From assembly GCA_963920525.1 (NCBI GenBank), contig OY986438.1:180336888-180400887 (forward strand): a DNA stretch of 64,000 nt, in the 5' to 3' direction. How positions within the stretch are numbered: position 1 is the stretch's first letter; every line of letters starts with the position of its first letter. This DNA comes from Dichetophora obliterata (Eukaryota; Arthropoda; Insecta; Diptera; Sciomyzidae). Of this stretch, positions 1 to 12,051 are shown one piece after another. The notes beneath the pieces were generated by a model. It saw nothing but the letters and a program-made list of their open reading frames with translations, was not told where the DNA came from and ran no database searches. Both the position numbers and the translations under genes were made by a program.

Positions 1-348
1 GGGGCCCAGGGACAACACAAGGAATAACAACTAACCATGCGTTTTCATAGATCTAATCATACATTAGTTTTCAATCTACTTTTGAGTTGACTTTTCGATT
101 AGCTAACATCAAAAAAAAAACTACAGTTGTAAACAAAGGTACACATGCGATTTAAAGGAGCAGTAGCCATATAATTTGTTCTACTAAAAGGTAAGTAAAT
201 TAAATTGTTAGCGTTTCTGCTGCTTCTACGGCTAGTGTTAAAATTTATTAGGAGTTCTAGTGTTCTAGTGAATCGAACACACCAGTTATGAGTTGGTGTA
301 AATAGACGATATCTGCAGACTTTTTTCTGTCATTTAAAAATTGCATTT

Positions 349-680
349 TTATAGTTTCAGACGATCCTTATAAGGAGGAAGGTTTAAAGTGTCAGTTCCA
401 CTCAAGCCTCTCAGAGCAAATCGAACAAAACGTTTTTGAATTTTTTTTATTCGATCAACATGCTCATTGTAACATGGGGACCAAACTTGACTTGCATACT
501 CCAAATGGGGACGCACAATAGAATAATACAGCGTTGTAGTTGTAATCATACTATTAAATTCTTTGGCCCAGCGTTTTATAAACCCGAGCACAGAAGATGC
601 TTTTTTACAAATGTTGCCAATATGAACGCTAAATGATAGCTTAGAATCCATGCATATACCAAGATCCTTGACGATTTTTT
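349..680 (-). pseudogene. Non-LTR retrotransposon RT fragment (C-terminal part)
   Basis: Open minus-strand frame of about 110 codons that matches the region after the catalytic palm of jockey-like non-LTR reverse transcriptases. Readable stretches are IVKDLGICMDSKLSFSVHI, then PHLEYASQVWSPCY, then RIKKIQKRFVRFALRGL. The same blocks occur in the plus-strand element at 22781-23386 (ILEYANIIWDPCY, RIEKIQKRFTRFALRRL), so both are probably one family. It lacks the catalytic YADD block, the endonuclease and any start, so it is a dead 5'-truncated copy. Clade assignment is by resemblance only. Confidence 0.75.
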
Positions 681-869
681 TCCAGTTCCATTCCTGAGGA
701 ATTCAGATGTCCAATTATCAATTCAAATTCCTGTAGTGTAATTGAGAAGTTTTTTATGAGGAATTGAGATGTATAATTACCAATTCCAAGGAATTGAAAT
801 TGAGGTGGAATTAAATTTAAAAGGAATTATTTCAATCCTGTGCGACGAGTATTGAGTAGACTACTAACT
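681..869. other. AT-rich spacer with a degenerate short direct repeat
   Basis: No gene seen. Two imperfect copies of a GAGGAATTnAGATGTnnAATTA motif lie about 67 bp apart, near 693 and 760. Confidence 0.35.
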
Positions 870-2150
870 ATATATATTATAGACGAATAATATTGTACTT
901 CGAATAATATTGACAATAACTCAATACAATTTAGTAGAGGGGTAGGCACAATTATGGCAAACTACGGTCAATAAAGTGGGTGTTAGTCGACAAAAAGGCG
1001 TGTCAATATTATAAGAACACTATATCTCCAATGATATTGACACTAAGACACTGAAATTTAGTACAGGGGTGAGCGCATTTACGACAAATTACGGTCAAGA
1101 AAGTGAACATTATTGCACAAAGGGGCGTGGAAACATTATAAAAAACATTATCTCGAAAAATATAATACTAGGGTACTGAAATTTAGTACAGGTCAAATTA
1201 TGGTCAAGAAAGTGGGCGTTATTCGACAAAGAGTAGGTTCAATATTATAATACCACTGTATTTCGAATAATATTGACAATAGGGTACTGAAATAGTACAG
1301 GGGTAGGCAGACTTATGACAAACTACGGTTAATAAAGAAGGCCTTTTTCGAAAAAGGGGCGCGTAAACATTAGAAAACCACTGTATTGAATAATATCAAT
1401 ACTTGGGTACTAAAATTTAGAAGACTGATGACAAATTACAGTCAAGAGCAGGCATTATTCGACAAAAAGGGGGTATAAAAGGTATTAAAACAATTTATCT
1501 TGAATAATATAGACACTAGGGTACTAAATTTAGTGCTGGGGTAGGCACAATTATGATAAATTACGGTAAAAAAGTAGGCGTTATTCGACTAATGGGCGTG
1601 CCAATATTATTAAACTATTGTATCTTGAATAATATTTACACTAGGGTACTGGAATTAAGTATAGGGGTAGGCACAATTATGAAAAATTACGGTCAAGAAA
1701 GTGGGAATTATTCGATAAGAGGGCGTGTCAATATTACTAAAACACTGAATCTCGAGCAATATGTACACAAGGGTACTGCAATTTAGTACAGGGGTAGGCA
1801 CAATTGTTACAAATTATGGTAAAAAAGGGAGTTATTGGACAAAGAGGCGTGTCAACATTAGAAAACCACTGTATCTCGAATAATATTGCCACTAGGGCAC
1901 TGAAATTTAGTACTGGGGTAGGCACAACTATTACAAATTAAGGTCAAGTTAGTAGACTTTATTCGACAAAGAGGCGTGTCAATATTATAAAACCACTGTA
2001 TCTCGAATAAAATTGTAGGGTACTGAAATTTACTACAGAGGTAGGCACACATAAAACAAATTACGATCAAGTAAGTGGGCGTTATTGGACAAAGGGGCGT
2101 GTCAATATTAGAAATCACTAGAAATTATATTGACACTAGGATAATAAAAT
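870..2150. repeat. Degenerate ~122-bp tandem repeat array (about 10 units)
   Basis: A unit of roughly 120-125 bp recurs about ten times. Landmarks in each unit are GGTAGGCACAATTATG, ACAAATTACGGTCAAGAAAG, GGGCGTTATTCGACAAA, GGGCGTGTCAATATTA, TATCTCGAATAATATTGACA and AGGGTACTGAAATTTAGTAC. They recur near 951, 1075, 1195, 1310, 1425, 1550, 1675, 1802, 1927 and 2047. Units differ by many substitutions and small indels, so the array is old and not recently homogenised. Short open frames inside it are by-products of the repeat. Confidence 0.85.
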
Positions 2151-2494
2151 TCGTTACAAGATTGGATAAAATTATTATAAAAAGTCCCTTTATTGGACTT
2201 CTGAATAAAAAAAAATATTAAAATTAAAATATTTAAAAATAGCGGAGATATTTGCATGGAAAGTAAAAATCTTATTTTCAAGTCACTTTATCTTATTCTT
2301 AGGTTACGATGTTTTAAGAAAAAGTCGTACTAAAAATTTCTACAGTTTTCTGCAGATTTCACTTCTACCGTACGTGGCAGCTACACACATACTTTTTTAT
2401 ATTTGTGTTTTTTTTTAAATCATACTTGAGAGTCTTTATCGCAATTAAGTTTTAGGAAATGGATACAGCAGCAACTGTGTATATTACAGTGTCA

Positions 2495-3115
2495 TCTGAT
2501 GTTAGAATTTCAAAAAGTTTTTTGACACAAGGGTGGAGCCTGCAAGTGTGTTTTTTTGCTTTATACTCTTTGTGTATGTGCTGGCAGTATTAAGGGGTCG
2601 CTGATTTCGAACATGATATAAAAATTTCAAAAAATTTTTTGATACTAGGGTGGACTCTAAAAATGTGTTTTCGTCTTATACTCGCTGGTCACTGTTTTCG
2701 AATCTAATTTAAAAAAGTTTTTTCGGCATTAGTTTGAACTCTAAAAGTGTGTTTTTTTTATACTCAAGCTCCATACGAGGAACATGATGAAGGCGTTGAT
2801 GTTCAATGCTCAACGCCTTATTGTGTCATAACACTAACATCGCCAGCAATGGTAACTGCCTATTTTCATCTCTCATAATAATTTTGCATCTTAATTTTCA
2901 ATAAATAAATCTTTTTTTCCCTAAAATATAAAATTAAACTTTGTGATTTGATTTTTCATTTACATTATTTGCCTTGAAAAAATTACATAAAATACAAAAT
3001 AATAAAAAAAATAATTATATACAGATTGCATTCAAATTACATTCGGAGTTGAAGTAAAAGCGTAAGGAACTTTGTTCCTGACGGGGATTTCCCGACCGCA
3101 CCACTTTATTTTTTC
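2495..3115 (+). repeat. Interspersed repeat, relative of the inverted copy at 62635-62935
   Basis: Contains TTTCAAAAAGTTTTTTGACA, GCTTTATACTCTTTGTGTAT, GTGCTGGCAGTAT and GTCGCTGATTTCGAA, and ends near CCCGACCGCACCAC. The same blocks occur in the same order on the opposite strand at 62635-62935, and a short piece (GGGGTCGCTGATTTCGAATC) is at about 6250. No coding capacity seen. The family is not identified. Confidence 0.65.
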
Positions 3116-4530
3116 GTACATAGTAAGAAGCTCTTTTTTGGGTTTGTTGGGTGATCTATTTAATTTATTTTCTTTTTCGGCAATCTGTTTTTTTCTGAAC
3201 GAATCTTTCACTTTGTATGGGAGATGGAAGTGGTTTTAGGTTAAAAAAGTACATTAAAAAAAAAACATTTTGTGTATCACAAATTTTTTAATAAAAAGTT
3301 TTACAAAAATTAATTTTTTTTAATCTCTTGTGTGGTTTTTTCAGGTTTTTTTAAGGTTTCAATTTTAAAATAATCGAAAAACAACAAACACTTATTCTTT
3401 TCTTTCGCTGCACTCTAGCTTCTTTAAATGTGCTTTTTTATTGCATCGTTTTTTATTGTTCATTGTTGAGCCTTAAAATTTGAAAAAAATCGAAGACATG
3501 AAGTGCGAAACTTAGTCGAAATTTCGTGTAACGTCTCATATATTTTTAAAGACTGCACTGTGGTGCTAAAAAGTTTGTTAAATATTAGCCTCTAAGCTGT
3601 CATACGGCCTTAACTGATAATTATCTGGTGTTTTATGACCTTTTGTTATTACTTGTTAAAACAAACATTTTGAAAACCAGTACTTATAGCTTATTGGTTT
3701 TTAAACACTGTAATTAAATTAGCGTCGAGTAATTTAACTGACAACAAATGGCTCGACTTGATGACAAAACAAATGAAGACATGGTTATGGTCATATACTA
3801 TTGTAGGTTAACTTAAGCAAACAACAAAAGCGTCTGGCTGACTTCATAACTTTTGACGAGGTTCTACAAAAATGGAGCAACAACATTTCGTAGAAATTTA
3901 TAAAATATATTTTGGCTTTAGAAGTGCACATTTGAATTAACATTCAAATTTATATTCAAATATTTAATTCATGAACTCAAGCATGACTTAACATAAATTA
4001 AATGTTTGGAAAAAAGCAAATATATTACTATAGATGAACATAGTACTATAGTACCTTACTCTGAATAAAATTCACACATTTAACAACTAACTGACCTAAC
4101 ACAATATTAGGCACACATAAAACTGGCGAATGAATAGAAACGGTGACGCCTCAAAAAAGCTTAACTTAGTGTAAAATATTTGAAATTCAAGCGAGTTATA
4201 AAAAAATAATCAACAATGTGCAACTAACTAGCTAGACTTGATTAATTTTTCGTAATCAAACTTCGCGCATTTTTGAATATTTCCTATAATCAGTACTTTA
4301 ATGTGAAAGCTTTGCCTATGTGACGCCCACAGTGAAAGGAACTGTTTTAGCTGTAACGCTTGAACTACATTTAATGCGCCAAGCTGACTTTTAGACTGTT
4401 ATTAAAAGTTGCCAGCTAGATAGACTGACAACAACTAGCTACAACTACTTTAAAAATTTGTACAGCTTTTGAAATTTTGCACTGATGCATGTTTTTTTCA
4501 TTTTTAATTAACTTTAAATCGCTTTCTTTT
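3116..4530. other. AT-rich sequence upstream of Acbp, no gene recognised
   Basis: Rich in poly-A and poly-T tracts. It should hold the Acbp promoter and upstream 5' UTR exon, because a splice acceptor (CTTTCTTTTGCAG) sits at its right edge, but no promoter element could be assigned with confidence. Confidence 0.4.
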
Positions 4531-4534
4531 GCAG

Positions 4535-4560
4535 ATTGTATCTGAATAACAAACAAGAAA
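4535..4560 (+). other. 5' UTR part of the Acbp first coding exon
   Basis: A short leader follows the polypyrimidine tract and CAG acceptor at 4520-4534 and ends in CAAGAAA directly before the ATG. The purine-rich AAAA context at -4 to -1 is a typical fly translation start context. Confidence 0.6.
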
Positions 4561-4928
4561 ATGTCGCTGGATGAAGTAAGTTCGCTGCTCTTAGCGGTTT
4601 TTACAAGATCGCATTTTGTTTAAAAAAGGTTAATAAAAAAACAATAATTTTTTTCTATGTTTATTTTGATATTCAATAGCAATTCAACGCTGCCGCTGAG
4701 AAGGCCAAAGCTTTTACCAAACGTCCCACCGATGCTGAACTCTTGGAGCTCTATGCTTTGTTCAAACAGGCTTCCGTTGGCGACAACAACACCAGCAAGC
4801 CCGGCATGCTTGACTTGAAGGGCAAGGCCAAGTGGGAATCATGGAACAAACAGAAGGGCAAGTCGCAAGAGGCTGCCAAGCAGGAATATATCGCCTATGT
4901 CGAGAAGCTTGCGGCTTCCTATAACTAA
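4561..4928 (+). CDS. Acbp2: Acyl-CoA-binding protein (ACBP / diazepam-binding-inhibitor family)
   Basis: Two coding exons, 4561-4575 (MSLDE) and 4680-4928, are joined across an intron 4576-4679 with donor GTAAG and acceptor TAG. The product is 87 residues, the usual length for a free ACBP. Family landmarks: QFNAAAEKAKAF at the start, then RPTDAELLELYALFKQASVG, then the signature KGKAKWESWNKQKGKSQEAA and the final helix EYIAYVEKLAASYN. Established role: a cytosolic four-helix protein that binds long-chain acyl-CoA esters and buffers and delivers them for lipid metabolism. A splice acceptor at 4531-4534 directly before the leader shows a further 5' UTR intron. The start is the first ATG after that acceptor. 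The symbol is by similarity to the fly Acbp2/Dbi type; which of several fly paralogues it matches best is not certain. Confidence 0.95.
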
Positions 4929-7435
4929 GTGATTTTTTTAATTATTTCACAAAAATAAGACTTGTTGTTGCCACAGCGAATTTTTCACACTTTTTGTTAT
5001 TCCAAAAATAATGTACTATTTTTAACTGCATCATCTTTATTTTCTTTTTAATGAAAAAACAAAAAATATATATAAAAAAACACTTGTTATTTCTATTCAT
5101 TATTGTTGACGTTAGTCAACCACGTAGTCAAAAGTGAATTTAGTTCAAATAGGCTTAGGGCAGACTTATATCAAGTATAATAAGCTTGTTTTTATTTGCT
5201 TCATTTTTTTATTCCGCTTGCTTAGAAGCAACATTTTAAATAAGCATTAAATTTTTGTCCCATTAACAAATGCATTTTCACACCTTGAGAGCCCCTTTGG
5301 TTTGAATGACCTCCGCTTTTAAGCTGTAATGACTAAATTCCATTTGGAATAACTTAATTCTTGCAACTCTGTATTAACCCAGATGTGACTAAAGTTTTTC
5401 GTATGAAAATAAATAACAAATTTTGAAAAATACTAATTCGAATTGAAGTTAAAAATTGTTTGCAAACATTTTGCATATTGTTATTAGGTAAAGTTATAGA
5501 TAATATAAATGTTGTATTTCATTTTCGCAGATTTCTTTTCTGCTTCTTCGGGAATTATAAAAACAATATTTACAATTATTACAATGAAATCTTACATAAT
5601 TCTGTAATAAAATGAGTTACATGATAGATAGTTAAAATCCCCACAAAAAAATTTTGATTAAAAACATTGCTGAACTATTTCTAACAAATTATAAAATGAA
5701 AAAATATCCTCCACTCTCATAACACCGTGCTACACAATTTTCCTAACGTGAACCAGACCGCTGGGAGATGAAATTTTGCGAAAAAAAATTTCGGCGCCCT
5801 TCGTTTGCTTCATTTGGTAAAATATTATTTTGAGAATTTTTGAAATTTTTATGTAACAGATTTTTTGAAAGTAAAGAAATTAATTTTTTTCGGGCAGAAA
5901 TTGCATTTTAAGCTGAATTAGTCTGATGCCGCTGCTATGCAATGATATGCTGCTACTACTGTTGATGGTACAGACCAGAAATCTGCAACGAATACTTAAA
6001 AATGAGTAGTACTCGAGAACTATTCGTTCACAACTCAGTGATTCAAATCAGAGATTTGCTATGAATTACAGTTTTGAATCATGAGCCACTTACTCAAAAA
6101 TGAGTATGAATAAGTATAAGTAGTTTCCAAAGTAGTACTCATATGTGATTGATTTAAAACAAAGTGCATCAAATAAGTATAGAATGAATTACATATTAAG
6201 GGTTGCCACCTAATAATATGTATTTTTAAGAATTTTAAACATAGTTTAACAGTGTTAGGGGGTCGCTGATTTCGAATCTCAAATCAAAATTTTAAAATTC
6301 AATATGGTTAATAGGGTTGCCACCTTAATTTTTTATTTTTACGAATTAGGTGCTAGCGCGAACGTCGCTGAATCCAAAACCGTTGTCAAAATTTAAAAAT
6401 TATGTAATTTTTATAATAGTGCTGCCACCTAATAATATGTATTGTCGAACATAATAATATCGAACACCAATGAATATTGAAATAAATAAAGAAGCAACAC
6501 GAACAGATGGCAACCTTGGTAGAGTTGATGGCGGTGAACTATAAATAGCCTACTTCTTTGAAATGTCATATGATAAGCAGCCTTACAATTCAAAAGAATG
6601 AATTCCTAAATCTGCGACGTCATAAACTCATTTAAACAGAGAGTTGATCACAGCTTAATCACTCAAAGACTACTGAAGAGGAATATGTAGCGATTTCCGA
6701 AACAGACTGTCTAGTCAGCTAAGTGATTGACTCTATACAGAATTGTTGTTGTTGCCTTTCTAAAAACTTACTTGATCTAAAGCTCGCAATTTAATTCATT
6801 TTAAAATTATGTTTTTAAATATTTGTTTTCAATACTAAAATTTTTGTTTTAAAGTTTTTTGTTAACAAATGTTTTTAATCTGTAAATGTTTACTATAAAA
6901 AAAGTTAAAAACATTGTTTTGAAAAAATATGTTTTTTTAAATTGAACTGTACAATCACTGAGTTTAACTTAGATGAAATTCTGTCAAGCTTTATTTAAAA
7001 AACAAATTCATTTAATATGAACACAGTCTCATAAAATTTTTACATATATTCCCTCAGTGTACTTAAAAAAAATTAAGTTTATATATTATAGTCTTTTTAC
7101 AATAAATATTTTTTCATTTAAAAATAAATCTTTAAGAAAAATCTTTAAAAAAAAAAAAAAATCTTTTTATTTTTGATCTACTTTGATCAAGATCTTTTTC
7201 GTGACCATAAACATACAACCGATACCATGTTGTTCTGAATATTTTTTTCGAAGTTCGTTAAAATTCGATTATTCTCGGGAGGAGGGGCTAACCCCCAAAA
7301 CCCCCTGTGAACGTGTCTGCAAGCATTTAATCGATTAATCGGCATTTTCGATTATTTTTGTTATTAAGATTAAAAAATGAAGAAAGACTAGCTTTCAATG
7401 TTTTTGATTTATTGATGACACTGTGCAACACATTT
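4929..7435. other. AT-rich intergenic sequence with repeat scraps
   Basis: No further gene seen. An AATAAA-like signal lies near 5409. A scrap of the 2495-3115 repeat family is near 6250, and a piece resembling the ends of the inverted repeat at 7436 (CACACAATTTTCCTAACG type) is near 5733. Confidence 0.4.
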
Positions 7436-8210
7436 TTCTAACGGAAAAGTGGACAACACAGGATGATAGCACTGGTGCATAGTAAGAAAACCCTTAAAAG
7501 GTTTTCCAAAGTTAGCTCGATTTTAAAAGATATAGGCATATTTTTTAAAAATGAAATGCTCATTAATTTTGGTGGTACTGATTGAAGTGTTTACGTTTTC
7601 CTTAAATTTGGCGAATTGAACATTTGCATATTTTTCGCAAGTGCATTTTCTTGTTTTTGAGAAATGTATACTTGTATGCAATTTTATAACTTTTAAAAAA
7701 AAATATATGTTTGCATATCTCAGGCATCAGAACTGGTACCGAAGATAATTTTCTATATTTGAATTCTTCACATATTTCTGAAAGAAACTCTGTCAGAAAG
7801 TATCTTTTTAAAACACCTGGTTAAGTCCAGGATTCTTTTCGTGTTTCGATTTTTTTAAAAATTTTTCTTCCTAGCATTAAATTTATTATTACGTCAAAGC
7901 ACCTCACCTCAGCATTGACAAAAATGTTAGACTAAAATTTTGAGTTTCTGAGCTTGCCATTTGTTGGGTCTCAATTGATTTAACAATTGTTGTTAAGGTG
8001 TATTTTAAAGAAATAATAACCATAAAGAAGATATAAACAAAATTGTTAAATTTCATGCTAGGAAGTATTTGTTTTAAGTATTATAATAGGAAAAAAGGTC
8101 TCGGTCTTATCCTGGTGTTTTAAATAGATATTTTTAGACAGCGTTTCGTTCAGATATATTTGAAGAATTCAAATTTACCACTTCTGATGACCGAGATATA
8201 AAACCATATA

Positions 8211-10424
8211 CAGTAGAATCGCGGAAAAGTTAACCAAAATGTCCCGAGGGTAATTAACTTTTTCGAATTATTAACTTTTCTAAGCGGCGTTCAAAATTAA
8301 AAAAATACAATTATAAACATATGTGTTTCGGAAATAACACGTTAAATTTATTTCAGACTTAGTTTTCATCGTTACAAAAAAGAAACTTATAATTAATATA
8401 ACCAGCCTGTACTGGCTAGCTTAAAGTTCAAAGTCGCTCTTGACCATTTTCTTGCGAAGAAACTTAGTATGTATTAATATGTACGGGTGGTTGCAAGAAG
8501 TCGTCGAGACTTGTTTGTTTTTTTCTTTTGTGTGATAACTCTTGACCATTTTCGTACGCATATTGACAAGATCTGCCACCTGATTTGCATCGTTATTGTT
8601 TTTATACCATTTTATCGAAATATTGATGCTTTGAACTGCTTCTGAGAAGCTCACTTTCGGTTGTTGAATATCTTGCTCGATAATTGACCCGTCGTTATCA
8701 CTATCAGACACTTTGAAATCTTCGTTATCTTCCGTTATAAGATCCTTGTTCCAATTTTCAATGCCATCAATGCTAATGTCAACATTATCAGTCACCTTCG
8801 ACATCAACAATTGAACTTCTCGAAGTGTATCGTTGTAAGCACTAGATTCAATCAATTTAGACAACGGAATGTCATCTTCACTATCGTATTCATCATCATC
8901 CCACTTTATTATCTTATTCCACGCTTTTAAGAGAACAGCTTGGGGCAATTCATCCCACACTGATTTAAGTAACAAAATGACATCACGAATTGAATGTGCC
9001 TTCAAAACATTTTCAATCGGAACGTTTTCTTGTGCGACAATGTTGCATAACAATTTAGATCGATATCTTAACTTGACCAATCTTATTGGATTTTGATCCA
9101 TGGGTTGCAAAACCGCTGTTACATTAGGTGGTAGAAGCATTGCTATAAATGTATCCATAATAAGACTGAAGCATGTCTCTTGGTTTATGTGCAGTGCAGC
9201 TGTCAATTAGCAACAATGTCTTTGGTGGTAAATTATTTTCAATAGAAAATTTGCAAACCTGCAAAAATTTGTGCATCATAAGTAAAAATTAAAAATGAAA
9301 CAAAAAACATAAGACAAGATTACCTGTTTTTTAAATGAATAATGGAACCAGTTGAAGAAAAACTCGGAATTCATCCACGGCTTGTTCGAATTTGTGTATT
9401 CTAATGGCTTTTCGAATCCCTTAAAGCAACGTGTATTTGTGGATTTCCAATGGCTTCAAATGTGTGAACCATCTGCGTTCGCACACAACAAAAACTTAAT
9501 TCTTTCCTTTTCTATTTTTCGGCCCGGTGCCGTCATTTCGTTTGCTGCGACAAATGTTTTATAAAAACGATAAAATAGTCCAGATTCATCTGCGTTATAT
9601 AGTTGCGAGTCGGCGATTCCCATTTCATCAATTTTTTCTCGTAAGTTATGAATGAATGTTGTTATTTGCGACGTATCGCTTGAAAGGATTTCGCCACAAA
9701 TTTTAAAATTGCGAATACCGTGTGTTTTCTTAAAATTTGCTAGCCATCCATCACTTGCATTAAATGTTTTCTCAGGGTGCAGTATGGCGAATTCGAGTTT
9801 AGCTCTTGATTTTAAAATTGGACCAGTCATTGCACAATTTCGCTGTCGTTGATTCAAGAACCATTTATATATCCTTGCCTCCAGATCAGCATATTGCGGT
9901 TTATGGAGTGTTTTCTTGTGAGCGTTTTCATATGTGTTCGCCACTGCCTCCAAAATTTCTTAACGTTTTTTCTTTATTTTGGCTACTTTAGATACACCAT
10001 AATCCCACGCCAATCGTTTTTCCTGAATACCTTGATCAATCTTTTTCAAGATCTCCACTTTCTGCTGTAAATCTTATCTGATTTGCGATGATTTGTTCTT
10101 CTTTGTTGACATTGTTTTTAATAAAAAATACGCACCTTACAAACTCAAACGCTCACGACTGACTAAATTAATGTTTTTTGGCGACGATGAAAATTAACAT
10201 ATGCATTTGCAGCTCAAAACAAAACAGAAATTTGGGAAATATCAACGACCGAAATTAGAGCTCGCGCTTGCATTGGAAAAAAAACGGTTGGTTTCAAAGA
10301 TTCGTACGCTCAGAAAAGTTAACTCAAAAGTTAACTTTTTAGAGCGGTACGTGGACGCTGAAATTCAGTTAACTTAACCGAGAGATTAACTTTTGCGCGA
10401 GTTAACTTTTCCGCGATTCTACTG
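8211..10424 (-). mobile_element. Complete pogo/Tigger-like DNA transposon with 24-bp TIRs and TA duplication
   Basis: The 24-bp termini 8211-8234 and 10401-10424 are exact inverted copies, beginning CAGTAGAATCGCGGAAAAGT. TA dinucleotides flank both sides (8209-8210 and 10425-10426), as expected of Tc1/mariner/pogo insertions. More GTTAACTTTT motifs lie just inside both ends. The interior carries a decayed CENP-B-type transposase on the minus strand. Length is 2214 bp. Confidence 0.92.
8421..10112 (-). pseudogene. Pogo/Tigger-type transposase (CENP-B-like), inactivated
   Basis: Read on the minus strand from an ATG at 10112. An N-terminal helix-turn-helix (KVEILKKIDQGIQEKRLAWD) has two in-frame stops, and is followed by a CENP-B/Tc5-type second HTH (RIYKWFLNQRQRN, SDGWLANFKKTHGI). 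The catalytic core shows three acidic sites: YNADESGLFY, LLLIDSCTAHKPRD and VTAVLQPMDQ. These are the positions of the DDD triad in this family. A short intron (about 9270-9337, CAG|GTAATC to TTTGCAG) separates FHYSFKKQ from VCKFSIENN. A TGA lies after NADGSHI and a frameshift after the second catalytic site, near 9205. The C-terminal acidic tail (WDDDEYDSEDDIP) is open. It is clearly dead, but the matching TIRs suggest moderate age. Confidence 0.9.
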
Positions 10425-11100
10425 TACTATTTATTTTTTTAAAAAGTTATAAAATTGCTTTCTCAAAGTCAAGATTTAAAAAAAAATCTCAAAGCCAAGA
10501 AAACGCATTTGCGAAAAATATGCAATTTTTTAATTCACCAAATTTAAGGAAAATGCAAACACTTCAATCAATACTACCAAAATTTAGACAATCAGATAAC
10601 AAGCAAAAGTTCTGCTCTATTTTGAGTGTACCTTTAGATTCGAATATCCTTCACACAGGACTCTGAGGGTAGAAATTGAGAGTATCATCTTGTTTGGTGA
10701 GATATTGTTAGTTAAAGTCTATATTTACTTTTGCTTGAAGACATATTTAGTGTTTCTTACAAAAGTCAAAGCATTTGTAGGTCGTTATTTTGTAGGTACT
10801 ATTTTTCTCAAAAAACTACTTTGTCCTTGTGGCAGAGGAAGGCATCCTTTTTTTCTTAAATTTTTTTTTTGGTAGATCTTGGCCACCCTAGGTAACTTTT
10901 GAGACCTTTCGAAATGCGAAATTCGAAAAAATTGTAATTCGATACGCCCCAATGAGCTTTTCATTTTTAAAAAATACTCTGCAAACTGTTAATGCCCATA
11001 TCTTTTAAAAGCGAGCTAACTTTGCAAAACCCTCTTTAGGTTTTGTTGGTCTAGATCAGAGCTATCGACCTGCGTTGGTCGCTTTTTCGTTAGATCCATG

Positions 11101-12049
11101 ACCTTTAAACCGTCACTAGCTAGCCCCCCCCCCTTTTACCCATAATTTTTTAATTTTAGAAATCAATAAAAATGCTATCTTTTATACGGTGTTGGTTATA
11201 TTATACTCAAATTTGGTAATTTAGTTCGGTTACTGTAAGCAAATGGACCAAAAATGGTCGTGGTCAAACTATATACGCCCACTTTTTAAACATTCATAAA
11301 ATTGACTACTTTATTGATATTGTAGATTTTTTTCGAGTACGAGATGGTTTAGAAAAAATATGTTGGAACACCCCCTTTCAACGCCCAAAAATTAAAAAAA
11401 ATGCAAATTACACATTATCTAAATCAAGTTCAAGCTCATATATCTCCCGTAAATTATGTTTATTAACAACAAAATCATATAATCAAATAAATAAAAACTG
11501 TGCACATACTTCAGCTGCATTTGCTTCCTTCTTATGTACTGTTCTTTATAAATGTGGCCGCATTTCTATTATCAAACCATTGCAGTGCGACTTCAGCGGC
11601 AGTTTTCAATTATAACAAACTCTTACCTTCAACCAAATCTTCCACTCGCCACTTCCTTTTCATCTGAAACTATGCTTCTTTAAAATCTATTTGTGGTCTA
11701 CCGTTTTTGGAGCTCTGAGAAAACGTTAACGGCAAGAAAATGTGATTGCAAACGTGAATATGCATATCAATATTGAGGAATTCAGTATTTTTACTCAAAA
11801 TGTGATCCCTAGATTTTCCACAAGCAAACCACTTTTCATACAATTTTTTTGAAGTTGCTGCTACCTTCACTTTAATTACTCTTAAAGATCAGACAAATGT
11901 AAAAATTTAAGAGGATTTTCAATATCTGCATGCTTAAGGCTCCAGTTTGGTTAGGCAGGTTGAAAATTAGGCAATTTTCATGAATGTTTTTTTAGAAAAA
12001 GTAAAAATATTGGTATATACACCTACTCAAAACTTTTAAGGTATATTTA
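11101..12049. other. Spacer without recognised gene
   Basis: Holds a C-run near 11127 and otherwise AT-rich sequence. A 66-codon open frame on the minus strand at 11670-11870 resembles nothing I recognise and is probably chance. Confidence 0.35.
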
Positions 12050-12051
12050 TA

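Larger units (their letters stand above)
7436..11100. repeat. Long inverted repeat (foldback-like), right arm split by a transposon
   Basis: The left arm, about 7436-7880, is inverted relative to a right arm made of about 8055-8208 plus 10427-11100. Matching blocks include CCAAAGTTAGCTCGATTTTA (left) against the complement of the 10995-11030 region, TTGATTGAAGTGTTTRCRTT-like sequence, CCTTAAATTTGGYGAATT and GCATATTTTTCGCAA. Beside the loop the arms share a TTTGAAGAATTC-type block and CATGCTAGGAAG. The right arm also has about 370 bp (10584-10950) with no partner in the left arm. Arms are diverged, so this is old. The pogo-like element at 8211-10424 interrupts the right arm. Confidence 0.7.

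Noticed and set aside
870..2150. Regular ~122-bp repeats considered as a CRISPR array
   Set aside because: Units are tandem without unique spacers, diverged, and the genome is eukaryotic.
8869..10070. Four plus-strand frames of 61-75 codons
   Set aside because: They are antisense to the pogo-like transposase.
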